A stretch of DNA of 64,000 nt from the NCBI RefSeq assembly GCF_004962245.1, contig NZ_SUHQ01000023.1, positions 60,341 to 124,340 of the forward strand, read 5' to 3'. The notes beneath the pieces are model-generated. The model ran no database searches, was not told the DNA's origin, and saw nothing but the letters and a program-made list of their open reading frames with translations. Source of the stretch: Mesorhizobium sp. Its GTDB lineage: Bacteria; Pseudomonadota; Alphaproteobacteria; Rhizobiales; Rhizobiaceae. This document shows, one piece after another, positions 16,669 to 25,293 of this stretch (within the stretch, counting starts at the first letter, position 1; every line of letters begins with the position of its first letter). Both the position numbers and the translations under genes were made by a program.

Positions 16669-17328
16669 GTGATCCGCTTCGAAAATGTCGGCCTCCGCTA
16701 TGGCATGGGTCCGGAAATCCTCCGCGACATCTCCTTGCACATACCGGAGCGCTCCTTCCAGTTCCTGAGCGGCCCTTCGGGCGCCGGCAAGACGACGCTG
16801 CTGCGGCTTTTGTTCATGTCGCTTAAACCGACGCGCGGGCTGATCACCATCTTCGGCAAGGACCGCTCGCGCATCTCGCGCACGGAGCTGCCGCATCTGA
16901 GGCGGCGCATCGGCGTGGTGTTCCAGGACTTTCGCCTGCTCGACCACATGACGACCTATGAGAATGTGGCCTTGCCGCTGCGCGTGCGCGGGCGCGAGGA
17001 GGCGAGCTACCGCACCGATGTGACCGAGTTGCTGAAATGGGTCGGCCTCGGCGAGCGCATGCATGTGCTGCCGCCAGTGCTGTCGGGTGGTGAGAAGCAG
17101 CGCGCCGCGATCGCCAGGGCGCTGATCGAGCAACCCGAGATCCTGCTTGCCGACGAGCCGACCGGCAATGTCGATCCGCCGCTGGCGCGGCGCCTGTTGC
17201 GGCTGTTCATCGAACTCAACCGGCTGGGCACCGCGGTGGTGATCGCAACGCACGATCTCGGCCTGATGGAACAGGTCGACGCGCGACGTATGATCCTGGC
17301 TGGCGGAAGGCTGGATATCTATGACTGA
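16669..17328 (+). CDS. ftsE: Cell-division ATP-binding protein FtsE
   Basis: Cytoplasmic ATPase of the FtsEX complex, which controls peptidoglycan hydrolases at the septum. Walker A GPSGAGKT is at residues 35-42, the signature LSGGEKQ at 138-144 and Walker B ILLADEPTGN follows at about 158. The start is GTG at 16669, with no strong ribosome site. The end overlaps the ftsX start by eight bases (ATGACTGA), which indicates translational coupling. A CtrA box lies upstream. Confidence 0.95.
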   Translation: MIRFENVGLRYGMGPEILRDISLHIPERSFQFLSGPSGAGKTTLLRLLFMSLKPTRGLITIFGKDRSRISRTELPHLRRRIGVVFQDFRLLDHMTTYENVALPLRVRGREEASYRTDVTELLKWVGLGERMHVLPPVLSGGEKQRAAIARALIEQPEILLADEPTGNVDPPLARRLLRLFIELNRLGTAVVIATHDLGLMEQVDARRMILAGGRLDIYD

Positions 17329-18310
17329 CCTTTCCGTTGACCACGTCGAAGACCAACACGCCGAGCGGGCTCGGACGACGCAGCGCGTTCAGCGCAAGAT
17401 GGCACCGATCGTGCCGGCGCAGAACATCGCCGGCCGGGCACTGGTCCTGGTCATCGCCATCATGACGTTCCTCTCCTGTCTGACTTTCGGTGCGGTGACG
17501 CTGGTGCGCGATACCGCCTCGGTCTGGGAGAACCAGATCTCGCGCGAGGCGACGATCCAGATCAAGCCGGTCGACGGCCTCGACATGGAGGCGGCACTTG
17601 CCCAGGCCTCGCAGATCGCCAGCGAATTTCCCGGCGTGAAGGCTACCCGGATCGTCGACCGTGACGCCACGGCGCGGCTTTTGGAGCCTTGGCTGGGTTC
17701 GGGTCTCAACATCGACGACCTGCCGGTGCCGCGTCTGGTCATCGTCACCATAGACGAGAATAACCCGCCCGACTTCGCGGCGATGCGCGCCGCGATCACG
17801 CCGAAACTGCCAAGCGCAGCTCTTGATGACCATCGCACCTGGGTCGACCGGCTGGTGGCTATGGCCCGTACCACGGTGACCATTGGCGTCGCCGTGCTGG
17901 CGCTGATGCTGTCGGCAACGGTGCTGACCGTGGTGTTCGCAACGCGCGGCGCCATGGCCGGAAACGGCCACATCATCGAGGTGCTGCATTTCGTCGGCGC
18001 CGAAGCGCGCTTCATCGCGCGCGAATTCCGCCAGCATTTTCTGGTCACCGGCATGAAGGGCGCAGCCGCCGGAGGTGCGGCGGCGGTGTTCGTCTTCATC
18101 GTCTTTTCATGGTGGTCATCACGCAATATGGCGACGCCGCAGGCCGATCAGGCGACCGCCCTGTTCGGCAATTTCGCCATCGGTTCGGCAGGCTATCTCG
18201 GCGTTGCCCTGATGGTGCTGGTCATCGGTGTTCTGACGGCGGCGACCTCCCATGTCACCGTCGTCACCTATCTCAGCGACATCGATGTCCGCCAACCGGA
18301 CGCGGGGTGA
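17321..18310 (+). CDS. ftsX: Cell-division permease-like protein FtsX
   Basis: Inner-membrane partner of FtsE. The 329 residues show the FtsX layout: a cytoplasmic N-terminus, a first membrane segment (about residues 42-65), a periplasmic domain of about 120 residues that contacts hydrolase activators, then three membrane segments (about 188-208, 245-265, 288-312). The periplasmic domain includes DRDATARLLEPWLGSG. The last two thirds align in layout with the MacB/FtsX permease fold. It overlaps ftsE and is followed after 77 bp by a YdcF-family gene. Confidence 0.92.
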   Translation: MTDLSVDHVEDQHAERARTTQRVQRKMAPIVPAQNIAGRALVLVIAIMTFLSCLTFGAVTLVRDTASVWENQISREATIQIKPVDGLDMEAALAQASQIASEFPGVKATRIVDRDATARLLEPWLGSGLNIDDLPVPRLVIVTIDENNPPDFAAMRAAITPKLPSAALDDHRTWVDRLVAMARTTVTIGVAVLALMLSATVLTVVFATRGAMAGNGHIIEVLHFVGAEARFIAREFRQHFLVTGMKGAAAGGAAAVFVFIVFSWWSSRNMATPQADQATALFGNFAIGSAGYLGVALMVLVIGVLTAATSHVTVVTYLSDIDVRQPDAG

Positions 18311-18387
18311 TCACGGATAGAGAATTAGCGTAACGTAATGTGTGCTTTTTCACCTACTAAACGCCGCATTTCGGGGTTAACGATAAG

Positions 18388-19113
18388 ATGATGGACGCGC
18401 GCGACTCGACCGGAACGGCTGGACAGTTGCCCTTGGTGATTACGCGTTCCCGCGAGCGCACCAAGTCCAGCCGATTGGTTGGCGCATTGCGCATCTCCGC
18501 TCTCTTTCTCCTCGTGCTTGCAACGCTGTTTGCCGGCGGTTTCGGCTGGTTCGCCAACACCGTCAGCCATCTCACGACGCCCGCCAATCCGGCAAAGGCC
18601 GATGCCATCATCGTGCTGACCGGCGGCCACTCGCGTCTCGACGCCGCTATGGGCCTGCTTGCCTCCGGCAAGGGCGAGCGGCTGCTGATCAGCGGCGTGC
18701 ATCCTTCCGCCAGCCGCCGCCAGCTTCAGGTCGCGACCCGCGGCGACAAAAGATTGTTTTCCTGCTGCGTCGACATCGATCGCGCCGCGCTCGACACGAT
18801 CGGCAACGCCGAGGAAAGCGCCAAATGGGTGGAGGACCACGCCTATGGCACCGTGATCCTCGTCACCAACAACTATCACATGCCGCGCAGCCTGCTGGAG
18901 ATGGGCCGGCTGCTACACAAGGCCAAGCTCGAGCCCTATCCGGTGGTCAACAGCAATCTTGGCAATGGCGGCTGGCTGACCAAGCCCAGGGCGCTGCGCG
19001 TCCTGTTCACTGAATACAACAAATATCTGCTGGCGCTGGCGCGCGGCATCGTGCCGGTGAAGCCAACGCCAACCGGCATCGCGCTCGCAGAAATTTCGAC
19101 AGCCGAAGACTGA
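18388..19113 (+). CDS. YdcF-family (DUF218) membrane-anchored protein
   Basis: A 241-residue protein with one N-terminal membrane segment (about residues 35-56) followed by the DUF218 domain. Family marks are ADAIIVLTGGHSRLDAAMGL near 72, GERLLISGVHP near 96 and VTNNYHMPRSLLEM near 160. Members such as SanA and ElyC are linked to envelope integrity and lipid-carrier metabolism. The neighbours ftsEX and the PlsC-like gene downstream support an envelope role. GGTTAAC just upstream resembles half a CtrA site but lacks the partner. Confidence 0.85.
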   Translation: MMDARDSTGTAGQLPLVITRSRERTKSSRLVGALRISALFLLVLATLFAGGFGWFANTVSHLTTPANPAKADAIIVLTGGHSRLDAAMGLLASGKGERLLISGVHPSASRRQLQVATRGDKRLFSCCVDIDRAALDTIGNAEESAKWVEDHAYGTVILVTNNYHMPRSLLEMGRLLHKAKLEPYPVVNSNLGNGGWLTKPRALRVLFTEYNKYLLALARGIVPVKPTPTGIALAEISTAED

Positions 19114-19132
19114 GCAGTCTGCGCATCGTGCC

Positions 19133-19741
19133 TCATCCACGCAGGCGCGCGATCTCCCGTTCGAGCCATTCGATACGCTTATCCCGTTCGGCCAGCGCCG
19201 CCGCCACATCGGCGGCTTCGAAACGTTGTGGAATGTGCTGCGGGCAATTGGAATCCCAGGCCGAAACCGTGAACAGGATGATTTGCTCGGGGCGCGCCTT
19301 GTAGCCTTCCGGCATCAGCTTCGCCATCAGTTCAGGGTCGTCCTCGACGACACGCGCGCTGCCCCAGATCTTGATGCGCTGCCGGTGGGCATAGTCGATC
19401 AGGAACAGAAAAGCGCGGGGGTTATCGTCGAGATTGCCCTGGGTGATGAATTGCCTGTTGCCGGCGAAATCCGTGAATCCGATGGTCCGATCGTCGAGCA
19501 CCTTGAGAAAGCCGGCCGGCCCGCCGCGATGCTGGATGTAGGGCTGGCCGTCACCATTGGCCGTCGACAGGAAGATGCTGGTCTGCGCCTCGATGAAGGC
19601 GGCGAGATCGGGCGTGATGTCAGCTTGCCAGCCGCCGCGCGCCTCGACACGGGCATAGGCCTCGCGTGAGCCCTTACGGGACTGGATCGCCTTGACGGTT
19701 GGGGTGAAGGCGACATCGCTGGTGAAGGCGTGAGCATTCAT
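19133..19741 (-). CDS. Pyridoxamine 5'-phosphate oxidase-like flavoprotein
   Basis: A 202-residue split-barrel FMN-binding protein. It has TSIFLSTANGDGQPYIQHRGG near residue 54 and GFTDFAGNRQFITQGNL near 88, both usual for the PNPOx-like group, and a short coiled-coil end (AALAERDKRIEWLEREIARL). True PNPOx pyridoxamine-binding residues cannot be confirmed, so the substrate is open. AAGGAG lies seven bases before the ATG. It is the distal gene of a minus-strand trio with the two upstream genes (gaps 12 and 54 bp), divergent from a LysR gene. Confidence 0.8.
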   Translation of the reverse strand: MNAHAFTSDVAFTPTVKAIQSRKGSREAYARVEARGGWQADITPDLAAFIEAQTSIFLSTANGDGQPYIQHRGGPAGFLKVLDDRTIGFTDFAGNRQFITQGNLDDNPRAFLFLIDYAHRQRIKIWGSARVVEDDPELMAKLMPEGYKARPEQIILFTVSAWDSNCPQHIPQRFEAADVAAALAERDKRIEWLEREIARLRG

Positions 19742-19753
19742 GGGAAGGCTCCT

Positions 19754-20224
19754 TCAAAGGCCGAGTTCCGTTAGAGAGGGATGGTCGTCCGGCCGTCGGC
19801 CGAGCGGCCAATGGTATTTTCGGTCGGCCTCGCGAATCGGCAGATCGTTGATGCTGGCGATGCGCAAGCGCATCAATCCATGTTCGTCGAACTCCCAGTT
19901 CTCGTTGCCGTAGCTGCGAAACCACGAGCCGCTGTCGTCGTGCCATTCATAAGCGAAACGCACGGCGATACGATTGTCGCGGAAGGCCCAGACCTCCTTG
20001 ATGAGCCGGTAGTCGCATTCGCGATCCCATTTGCGTGCCAGGAAAGCCTGGATGGCCTCGCGCCCTTGCAGGAACTCGGCCCGGTTGCGCCAGCGGCTGT
20101 CGACTGTGTACGCAAGCGCGACCCGTGCCGGATCACGGGAATTCCAGGCATCCTCCGCCATGCGTGCCTTTTGTGCGGCGGTCTCGGCGGTGAATGGCGG
20201 GAGCGGCGGGCGGCTTTCAGACAT
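19754..20224 (-). CDS. NTF2-like DUF1348 family protein
   Basis: A 156-residue protein of the SnoaL/NTF2-like alpha+beta cone fold. Family segments are AEDAWNSRDPARVALAYT, SRWRNRAEFLQGREAIQAF, FAYEWHDDSGSWFRSYGNE and YHWPLGRRPDDHPSL. DUF1348 members are common beside redox enzymes but have no assigned reaction. AAGGAG precedes the ATG by five bases. It sits between the PNPOx-like and the AhpD-like genes and probably shares their message. Confidence 0.85.
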   Translation of the reverse strand: MSESRPPLPPFTAETAAQKARMAEDAWNSRDPARVALAYTVDSRWRNRAEFLQGREAIQAFLARKWDRECDYRLIKEVWAFRDNRIAVRFAYEWHDDSGSWFRSYGNENWEFDEHGLMRLRIASINDLPIREADRKYHWPLGRRPDDHPSLTELGL

Positions 20225-20278
20225 GAGAACTCCTTGCGAGGGCTGACGCTGCGATCGACGATACGCTGGTCGCTGAAT

Positions 20279-20830
20279 TCAGGCTGCCCTGCGGGCGGAA
20301 ACGACCGGAAAGTCGATCTCCGTCCTGGCAACCTCATTGATATAATTGGTCCAGACATTGAGAGCGACATGCTGGACGATCTCGATGATCTGCGCATCAT
20401 CGTAGCCTGCGAGCCTGACCGCGCTGAGATCCTCGTCACCGATATGGCCGCGGTCGCGCGCAATCTTGGTGGCGAAACGCACGGCTGCGGCGGCCTTGGA
20501 ATCGTTGGACCCGCCGCCGCGGTTGGCGACCATCTCGGCATCGTCAAGCCTGGCAAGGTTCCTGCCGAGATAAGTGTGGGCGGAAAGGCAGTAGCTGCAG
20601 CCATTGATCTCGGCGACCGCCAGGGCGATGCGCTCGCGCGTCGGCGCGGGCAGGCGGCCCTTGGCAAGCGCTCCGGACAGGCCGAGATAGCCTTCGAGCG
20701 CAGCTGGGCTATTGGAAACGAGCCTGAAAAGGTTTGGGACGACGCCGAGTTGCTTCTCGACGGCATGCAACATCGGCTGCGACGCAGCAGGCGCGGCCTC
20801 TATGGATGCGGGTGTGGGGATACGGGGCAT
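20279..20830 (-). CDS. AhpD-like carboxymuconolactone decarboxylase-family protein
   Basis: A 183-residue helical protein with the peroxidase-type site CSYCLSAH, in which the CxxC pair and the histidine of AhpD-like alkylhydroperoxidases are kept. This suggests thiol-dependent peroxide reduction rather than lactone decarboxylation. The ATG at 20830 has AGAAGGA seven bases upstream; the ATG at 20836 is too close to it. It is the first gene of the trio and diverges from the LysR gene at 20937. Confidence 0.85.
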   Translation of the reverse strand: MPRIPTPASIEAAPAASQPMLHAVEKQLGVVPNLFRLVSNSPAALEGYLGLSGALAKGRLPAPTRERIALAVAEINGCSYCLSAHTYLGRNLARLDDAEMVANRGGGSNDSKAAAAVRFATKIARDRGHIGDEDLSAVRLAGYDDAQIIEIVQHVALNVWTNYINEVARTEIDFPVVSARRAA

Positions 20831-20936
20831 TGGCATTTCCTTCTCGTCGATCAGTTTCGCACCGAAAATGGACCCTTCCATCTTCCGGATGTAGATGGCA
20901 TATGTACAATCAATCCTTCCATTTTTCGGGAGAAGT

Positions 20937-21848
20937 ATGGATCGCCTCGAAGCCATGTCGCTTTTCGTCGCCGCGATAGAGGCCGGCAGCCTTTCGGCCG
21001 CCGGACGCCGTTTCGGCATCCCGCTTGCAACGGTCAGCCGCAAGGTCTCCGACCTGGAGCGGCATCTGAAGACGCGTCTCCTGAACCGCTCGACGCGGCA
21101 ACTGACGCTGACCGACGCCGGTCACGCCTACCTCGCTGCCTGCCGTCGCATTCTCGACGAGGTCGGCGAGGCCGAGCGGACCGCCGCCGGCGAATACAGC
21201 ACCCCGACGGGCGAACTGATCATCACCGCACCGATCGTCTTTGGCCGCCTGCATGTGCTGCCGGTCGTCACCGGCTTCCTCGGCGCCTACCCCGACGTGG
21301 CCATCCGCCTGATGCTCGCGGACCGGATAACCCAATTGACCGAGGAGCACATCGATCTCGCCGTCCGCATCGGCGAGCTTCCCGACTCGAGCCTGGTGGC
21401 CACCCGCGTCGGCTCGATCCGGCGCGTTGTTTGCGCAAGCCCGGCCTATCTGGCTAAGCACGGCACGCCGGACACTCCGAGAGACCTCGTGGCACACAGC
21501 TGCATCACCTTCGAGGGGCTCACCGCTCCCGCCGCATGGACTTTTGCCGCCGGCAAGACCGAACTCGCTGTTCCGATCCGCTCACGGCTTCGGGTCAACA
21601 CCGCGGAAGCGGCGATCGATGCCGCGATTGCCGGCGTCGGGATGACCAGGGTGCTTTCCTACCAGATCACGGCTGCCGTGCGGTCGGGCACACTCTGCGC
21701 CGTGCTGGAGGCATTCGAGCCACAGCCATGGCCGGTGAGCCTCGTGCATGTCCGCCAGGGCCTGCTGCCGGTGAAACTGCGTGCGTTCCTCGATTTCGCC
21801 GCCCCACGCCTGAAGAAGCGGCTGGCGCAAGCGACGTGGCAGGCCTGA
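20937..21848 (+). CDS. LysR-type transcriptional regulator
   Basis: A 303-residue LysR protein. The N-terminal helix-turn-helix is in EAMSLFVAAIEAGSLSAAGR, then GIPLATVSRKVSDLE, followed by the effector domain. GGGAG precedes the ATG at 20937. The divergent trio (AhpD-like, DUF1348, PNPOx-like) is its most likely target, through the 106-bp shared region. Regulators of this subgroup (DLERHLKTRLLNRSTRQLTL) often govern small oxidoreductase operons and respond to electrophiles or aromatics. Confidence 0.9.
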   Translation: MDRLEAMSLFVAAIEAGSLSAAGRRFGIPLATVSRKVSDLERHLKTRLLNRSTRQLTLTDAGHAYLAACRRILDEVGEAERTAAGEYSTPTGELIITAPIVFGRLHVLPVVTGFLGAYPDVAIRLMLADRITQLTEEHIDLAVRIGELPDSSLVATRVGSIRRVVCASPAYLAKHGTPDTPRDLVAHSCITFEGLTAPAAWTFAAGKTELAVPIRSRLRVNTAEAAIDAAIAGVGMTRVLSYQITAAVRSGTLCAVLEAFEPQPWPVSLVHVRQGLLPVKLRAFLDFAAPRLKKRLAQATWQA

Positions 21849-21956
21849 CGAGCGGATAGCGCTCATCAAAATCGGGGCGATGTCCGTCGTCGCACCGTTT
21901 CCTTTTTGCCCGCGCTTGGTGTACCAACGCACACCTCCTCACCGGGCCCTTCCTGC

Positions 21957-22751
21957 ATGCTTTATGTCCGCTCGCTGGCGTTCAACTTCGTCTTCTACGT
22001 CAATCTGATCGTCCAGATGATCCTCTGGACCCCGTACTATTTCCTGTCGCCGCGCCACCGGGCCTGGTTCGTACCGAAATTCTGGTCGCGCACCTGCATG
22101 TGGCTCTATGACAAGATCGCCGGCACCAAAAGCGAGATCACCGGCCAGGAAAACCTGCCCGACGGTTCCTTCATCCTGGCGCCGAAGCACCAGTCCTTCT
22201 GGGATGCGATCGCCTTCTTCCCCTTCCTGCAGGATCCGCTCTACATCCTGAAGCGGGAACTGACCTGGATCCCCTTCTTCGGCTGGTACATTCTGAAAAT
22301 GCGGATGATTCCGGTCGACCGCGGCAGCCGCTCGAAAGCGCTGAAAGCGGTGGTTGCAGCGACCAGGCAGGAGCTGGCGCGCAATCCCCGCCAGTTGATC
22401 ATCTATCCCGAGGGCACGCGCCGGGCGCCGGGCGACGAACCGGCCTATAAATACGGCATCGTCGAGATCTATGCGCAGCTTGGCGTCCCGGTGGTGCCGG
22501 TCGCCCATGTCGCCGGCCTCTACTGGCCACGCCGGAAATTCCTGCGCTATCCCGGCACGATCAAGGCCCGCTTCCTGCCGGCGATCCCGCCGGGCCTCGG
22601 CAAGGAGGAATTCATGGAACGGCTGATCGGCGAGACGGAAGCCGCCTGCGACCAGTTGCTCGTCGAGGCGTCCCGTGCGCCGAACCCGCCGCCCATGCCG
22701 CCGACGGCGGTGAAGCGGCTGAGGGAACTGGCCTCCGATACCCCGGCCTGA
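21957..22751 (+). CDS. plsC: 1-acyl-sn-glycerol-3-phosphate acyltransferase-like (PlsC)
   Basis: Membrane-bound acyltransferase that adds the second acyl chain to lysophosphatidic acid in phospholipid synthesis. The catalytic HX4D box is HQSFWD near residue 79, and the substrate-binding EGTR box is in YPEGTRR near 158. One or two hydrophobic segments lie at the N-terminus. The ATG at 21957 gives 264 residues. It follows a LysR gene but belongs by function with the ftsEX-ydcF block. The family also includes ornithine-lipid acyltransferases, so the exact acceptor is not proven. Confidence 0.85.
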   Translation: MLYVRSLAFNFVFYVNLIVQMILWTPYYFLSPRHRAWFVPKFWSRTCMWLYDKIAGTKSEITGQENLPDGSFILAPKHQSFWDAIAFFPFLQDPLYILKRELTWIPFFGWYILKMRMIPVDRGSRSKALKAVVAATRQELARNPRQLIIYPEGTRRAPGDEPAYKYGIVEIYAQLGVPVVPVAHVAGLYWPRRKFLRYPGTIKARFLPAIPPGLGKEEFMERLIGETEAACDQLLVEASRAPNPPPMPPTAVKRLRELASDTPA

Positions 22752-22776
22752 GCCACTTGCCAGATCGACAGGTCCC

Positions 22777-23394
22777 CTAGGGAATCACGGCCAGCGCGGT
22801 GGCCAAAACCAGTGTCGCCGCGAATGTCAGATTGATGATTCGCGAGGCCAGCGGCTTGCGCAGGAACCGCGCAAACGCTGCCCCGGCGAGAAGCCACAGG
22901 ACATGGATGGCGATGATCATCAAGGCAAGGACCACCAGCTTGAGCCCTGAGTCGAGATCACCGGCCGATGACGTGCCGGCGAACACGGCGGCAATCGCCA
23001 CATAGGCTTTTGGGTTGGCGACGGCCAGAAGAAATCCGCCCAGGAACGTAGGAAGCACTGTCTCGCTGGTACGCGCCGCCGGAGGCGGAGCCGTTGCAAT
23101 CTTGAAGGCGAGGTAGAGGATGTAGGCTGCGGATGCGGCAGCCAAGAGCGGTGTGAGCTTCGGCACGGAGGCAAGCATGGCCGTGATGCCCGTCGCCACA
23201 ATCAGAAGCACGGCGACCGTGCCCAGAATGATGCCCGAGGCGTAGCGGAGCGAATCGCGCAGGCCAAAGGCGGCGCCAACGGCGGTGACGCTTATCGTCG
23301 CCGGCCCCGGACTGCCCATGACAACCGCCGCTGCCAGGACAAGCGAGAGCAATTGCTGCCATAGGTACGGGTGGGAAAAAACTTGTCCGGCCAT
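22777..23394 (-). CDS. LysE/RhtB-family exporter
   Basis: A 205-residue membrane protein with five or six hydrophobic segments and the LysE-family N-terminal mark MGSPGPATISVTAVGAAFG, then ANPKAYVAI. Family members export amino acids and homoserine lactones. The ATG at 23394 is preceded by GGGGA; the same frame runs open far upstream but that part has no family similarity. It converges with the PlsC-like gene, 25 bp apart. Confidence 0.85.
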   Translation of the reverse strand: MAGQVFSHPYLWQQLLSLVLAAAVVMGSPGPATISVTAVGAAFGLRDSLRYASGIILGTVAVLLIVATGITAMLASVPKLTPLLAAASAAYILYLAFKIATAPPPAARTSETVLPTFLGGFLLAVANPKAYVAIAAVFAGTSSAGDLDSGLKLVVLALMIIAIHVLWLLAGAAFARFLRKPLASRIINLTFAATLVLATALAVIP

Positions 23395-23558
23395 GCGTCG
23401 TCCCCGCATCTTGCGACGATGCAGGGACGATACGGCAAGGCAGCGCCGAGCGTCTTGAACGATCGTGCACCCCCTCCGCGGCCAGGGTGTCCCAGGGTGT
23501 CCTTGACGCATCCGCTGCTTAATGTCCTGGGATACGCAAGCAGCCAACTCACATGGGG

Positions 23559-24506
23559 CTACGCACTCGCGCCGTCGAGCTCGGCGATGTCGTCTGCACT
23601 GAGCTTCAGCGATGCGGCGCGGACGAGGCTGTCGACCTGGTCCAGCGTCGTGGCGCTGGCGATCGGCGCCGTGACGCCGGGCCGCGCGATCACCCAGGCG
23701 AGCGCCACTTCCGCCTGCTTGGCCGAGTGACGCGCCGACACGGCGTCGAGTGCCGCCAGGATGCGCATGCCTCGCGCATTGAGGTAGTCCTTCACGCCGT
23801 CGCCACGCGCGCTTTTGCCGAGATCGGCTTCGCTGCGGTACTTGCCGCTCAAAAACCCCTTGGCGAGGCTGAAATAGGTGATGACGCCGATAGCCTCGGC
23901 CATACACAGATCGCGGAGCGGCCCATCGAAGGAGGCGCGATCGTGGAGATTGTATTCCGGCTGCAGCACCGCGTAGCGCGGCAGGCCGCGCAGGCTTGCC
24001 ACATCGAGCGCGGCGCGCAACTGGCCGGCATCGAGATTGGAGGCGCCGACATAGCGGATCTTGCCCTTGGCGAGCAGCTTCTGGTAGGCGCCGAGCGTTT
24101 CCTCGTAGGGGGTGGTCGGGTCCGGCCAGTGCGACAGATAAAGATCGATGACATCGGTCTGCAGCCGCTTCAGCGACGCATCGATGGCCTTTTCGATATA
24201 GGCGGCGGAGAGGTCTTTCCTGCCCTGCCCCATATCCGACCCGACCTTTGTGATCACCACGACCTCGTCGCGGTTGCCGCGGCTCTTCATCCACTTGCCA
24301 ATGATGGTTTCAGATTCGCCGCCCTCGTTGCCGGGCACCCAGCGCGAATAGGAATCGGCGGTGTCGATGGCGTTGAGGCCCGCGCCGACGAACCGGTCGA
24401 GCAGGTCGAAAGAGGTTTTCTCGTCGGCGGTCCAGCCGAAGACGTTGCCGCCCAGAACCAGTGGCGCGATGGATAGGTCGGTTTGACCGAGACGACGTTT
24501 CAGCAA
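23559..24506 (-). CDS. Aldo/keto reductase
   Basis: NADPH-dependent TIM-barrel oxidoreductase of 315 residues. Visible marks: GLNAIDTADSYSRWVPGNEG (catalytic Asp and Tyr), VVVITKVGSD (catalytic Lys), DLYLSHWPDP (catalytic His), then the NADP-binding C-terminal part LAWVIARPGVTAPIASAT. The length and sequence style fit the AKR11/YajO-like group. A TTG at 24506 has GGAGA six bases upstream and starts the protein at LLKRRLGQTDLSI; no ATG fits the conserved N-terminus. The substrate is unknown. Confidence 0.88.
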   Translation of the reverse strand: MLKRRLGQTDLSIAPLVLGGNVFGWTADEKTSFDLLDRFVGAGLNAIDTADSYSRWVPGNEGGESETIIGKWMKSRGNRDEVVVITKVGSDMGQGRKDLSAAYIEKAIDASLKRLQTDVIDLYLSHWPDPTTPYEETLGAYQKLLAKGKIRYVGASNLDAGQLRAALDVASLRGLPRYAVLQPEYNLHDRASFDGPLRDLCMAEAIGVITYFSLAKGFLSGKYRSEADLGKSARGDGVKDYLNARGMRILAALDAVSARHSAKQAEVALAWVIARPGVTAPIASATTLDQVDSLVRAASLKLSADDIAELDGASA

Positions 24507-24622
24507 GACTGATCTCCGTGGGGAATGGAAAGGAACGGGCGAAAGCCCCATGACGGGCTTAACCTATGGCGTGCCGCACCGACGTCAAAGGGCCGGCCGT
24601 CTTTTCCCCCGATCAGCGCGCT

Positions 24623-25159
24623 TCACAAAGGCGCGACCCGCCGCGCCACCTCTTCCAGCCAGTGGTCGCGGATACCCAGCGCCTCGAGGTGCTCCAGCGT
24701 GCTGGACACGTAGTCCTCGTTCTTTCCCGACTGGCCAACGGCGCCACGAACGACGGTCGCCGCATCGGCCGCGTCGAGCGCGCCGGCATATTGCTCGTGG
24801 CTACGGTCGACCACATAGGCGACCGCCGAGACCATCTCGCCCCCACCCCTATTACACTCATCGAGGCGAATGCTAAGCGTGCGCTCGAGATAGACATTGG
24901 TGACCAGCTCGCGGTCGCGCAGATAGGCGATGACCTCGTTGCGCAGATCGCCGGGAACGCGGAAAGCCAGCCCGATGCAGGAGCCGCCGCGATCGAGGCC
25001 GAGCACAAGGCCGGGCCGTTCGCGCGTGCCGCGATGCACGAACGAGTAGACGCACAGCGACCGGCGGTAGCCGTGAAGGCGGGCGCGGCGCGTCTCGACA
25101 TGCGCGAATCCCGGCCGCCAGATCAGCGAACCGTAGCCAAAAACCCAAAAATCGCCCAT
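24623..25159 (-). CDS. chaC: Glutathione-specific gamma-glutamylcyclotransferase (ChaC-like)
   Basis: A 178-residue cytoplasmic enzyme that would release 5-oxoproline from glutathione. The substrate-binding loop is FGYGSLIWRP at residues 7-16, and the probable catalytic Glu lies in the region after VYLERTL. The ATG at 25159 puts the YGSL loop at the usual place near the N-terminus. It is divergent from the DUF2125 gene with 134 bp between. Confidence 0.88.
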   Translation of the reverse strand: MGDFWVFGYGSLIWRPGFAHVETRRARLHGYRRSLCVYSFVHRGTRERPGLVLGLDRGGSCIGLAFRVPGDLRNEVIAYLRDRELVTNVYLERTLSIRLDECNRGGGEMVSAVAYVVDRSHEQYAGALDAADAATVVRGAVGQSGKNEDYVSSTLEHLEALGIRDHWLEEVARRVAPL

Positions 25160-25293
25160 ATCGCCACGCCTGGTTGCAACACCCGCACTGGAATCACCCC
25201 GCTGCAATCGGTGTTTTTTGAATTCATCTCCAGCTACCTGATGTTGCCGGAAACGACAGTCCCTCTGCAACACGCGCCAACGAGAGCCTCAGC

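Noticed and set aside
23395..24294. Extension of the LysE frame far upstream (505 codons in all)
   Set aside because: Only the last 205 codons look like LysE; the rest is the shadow of the aldo/keto reductase gene.
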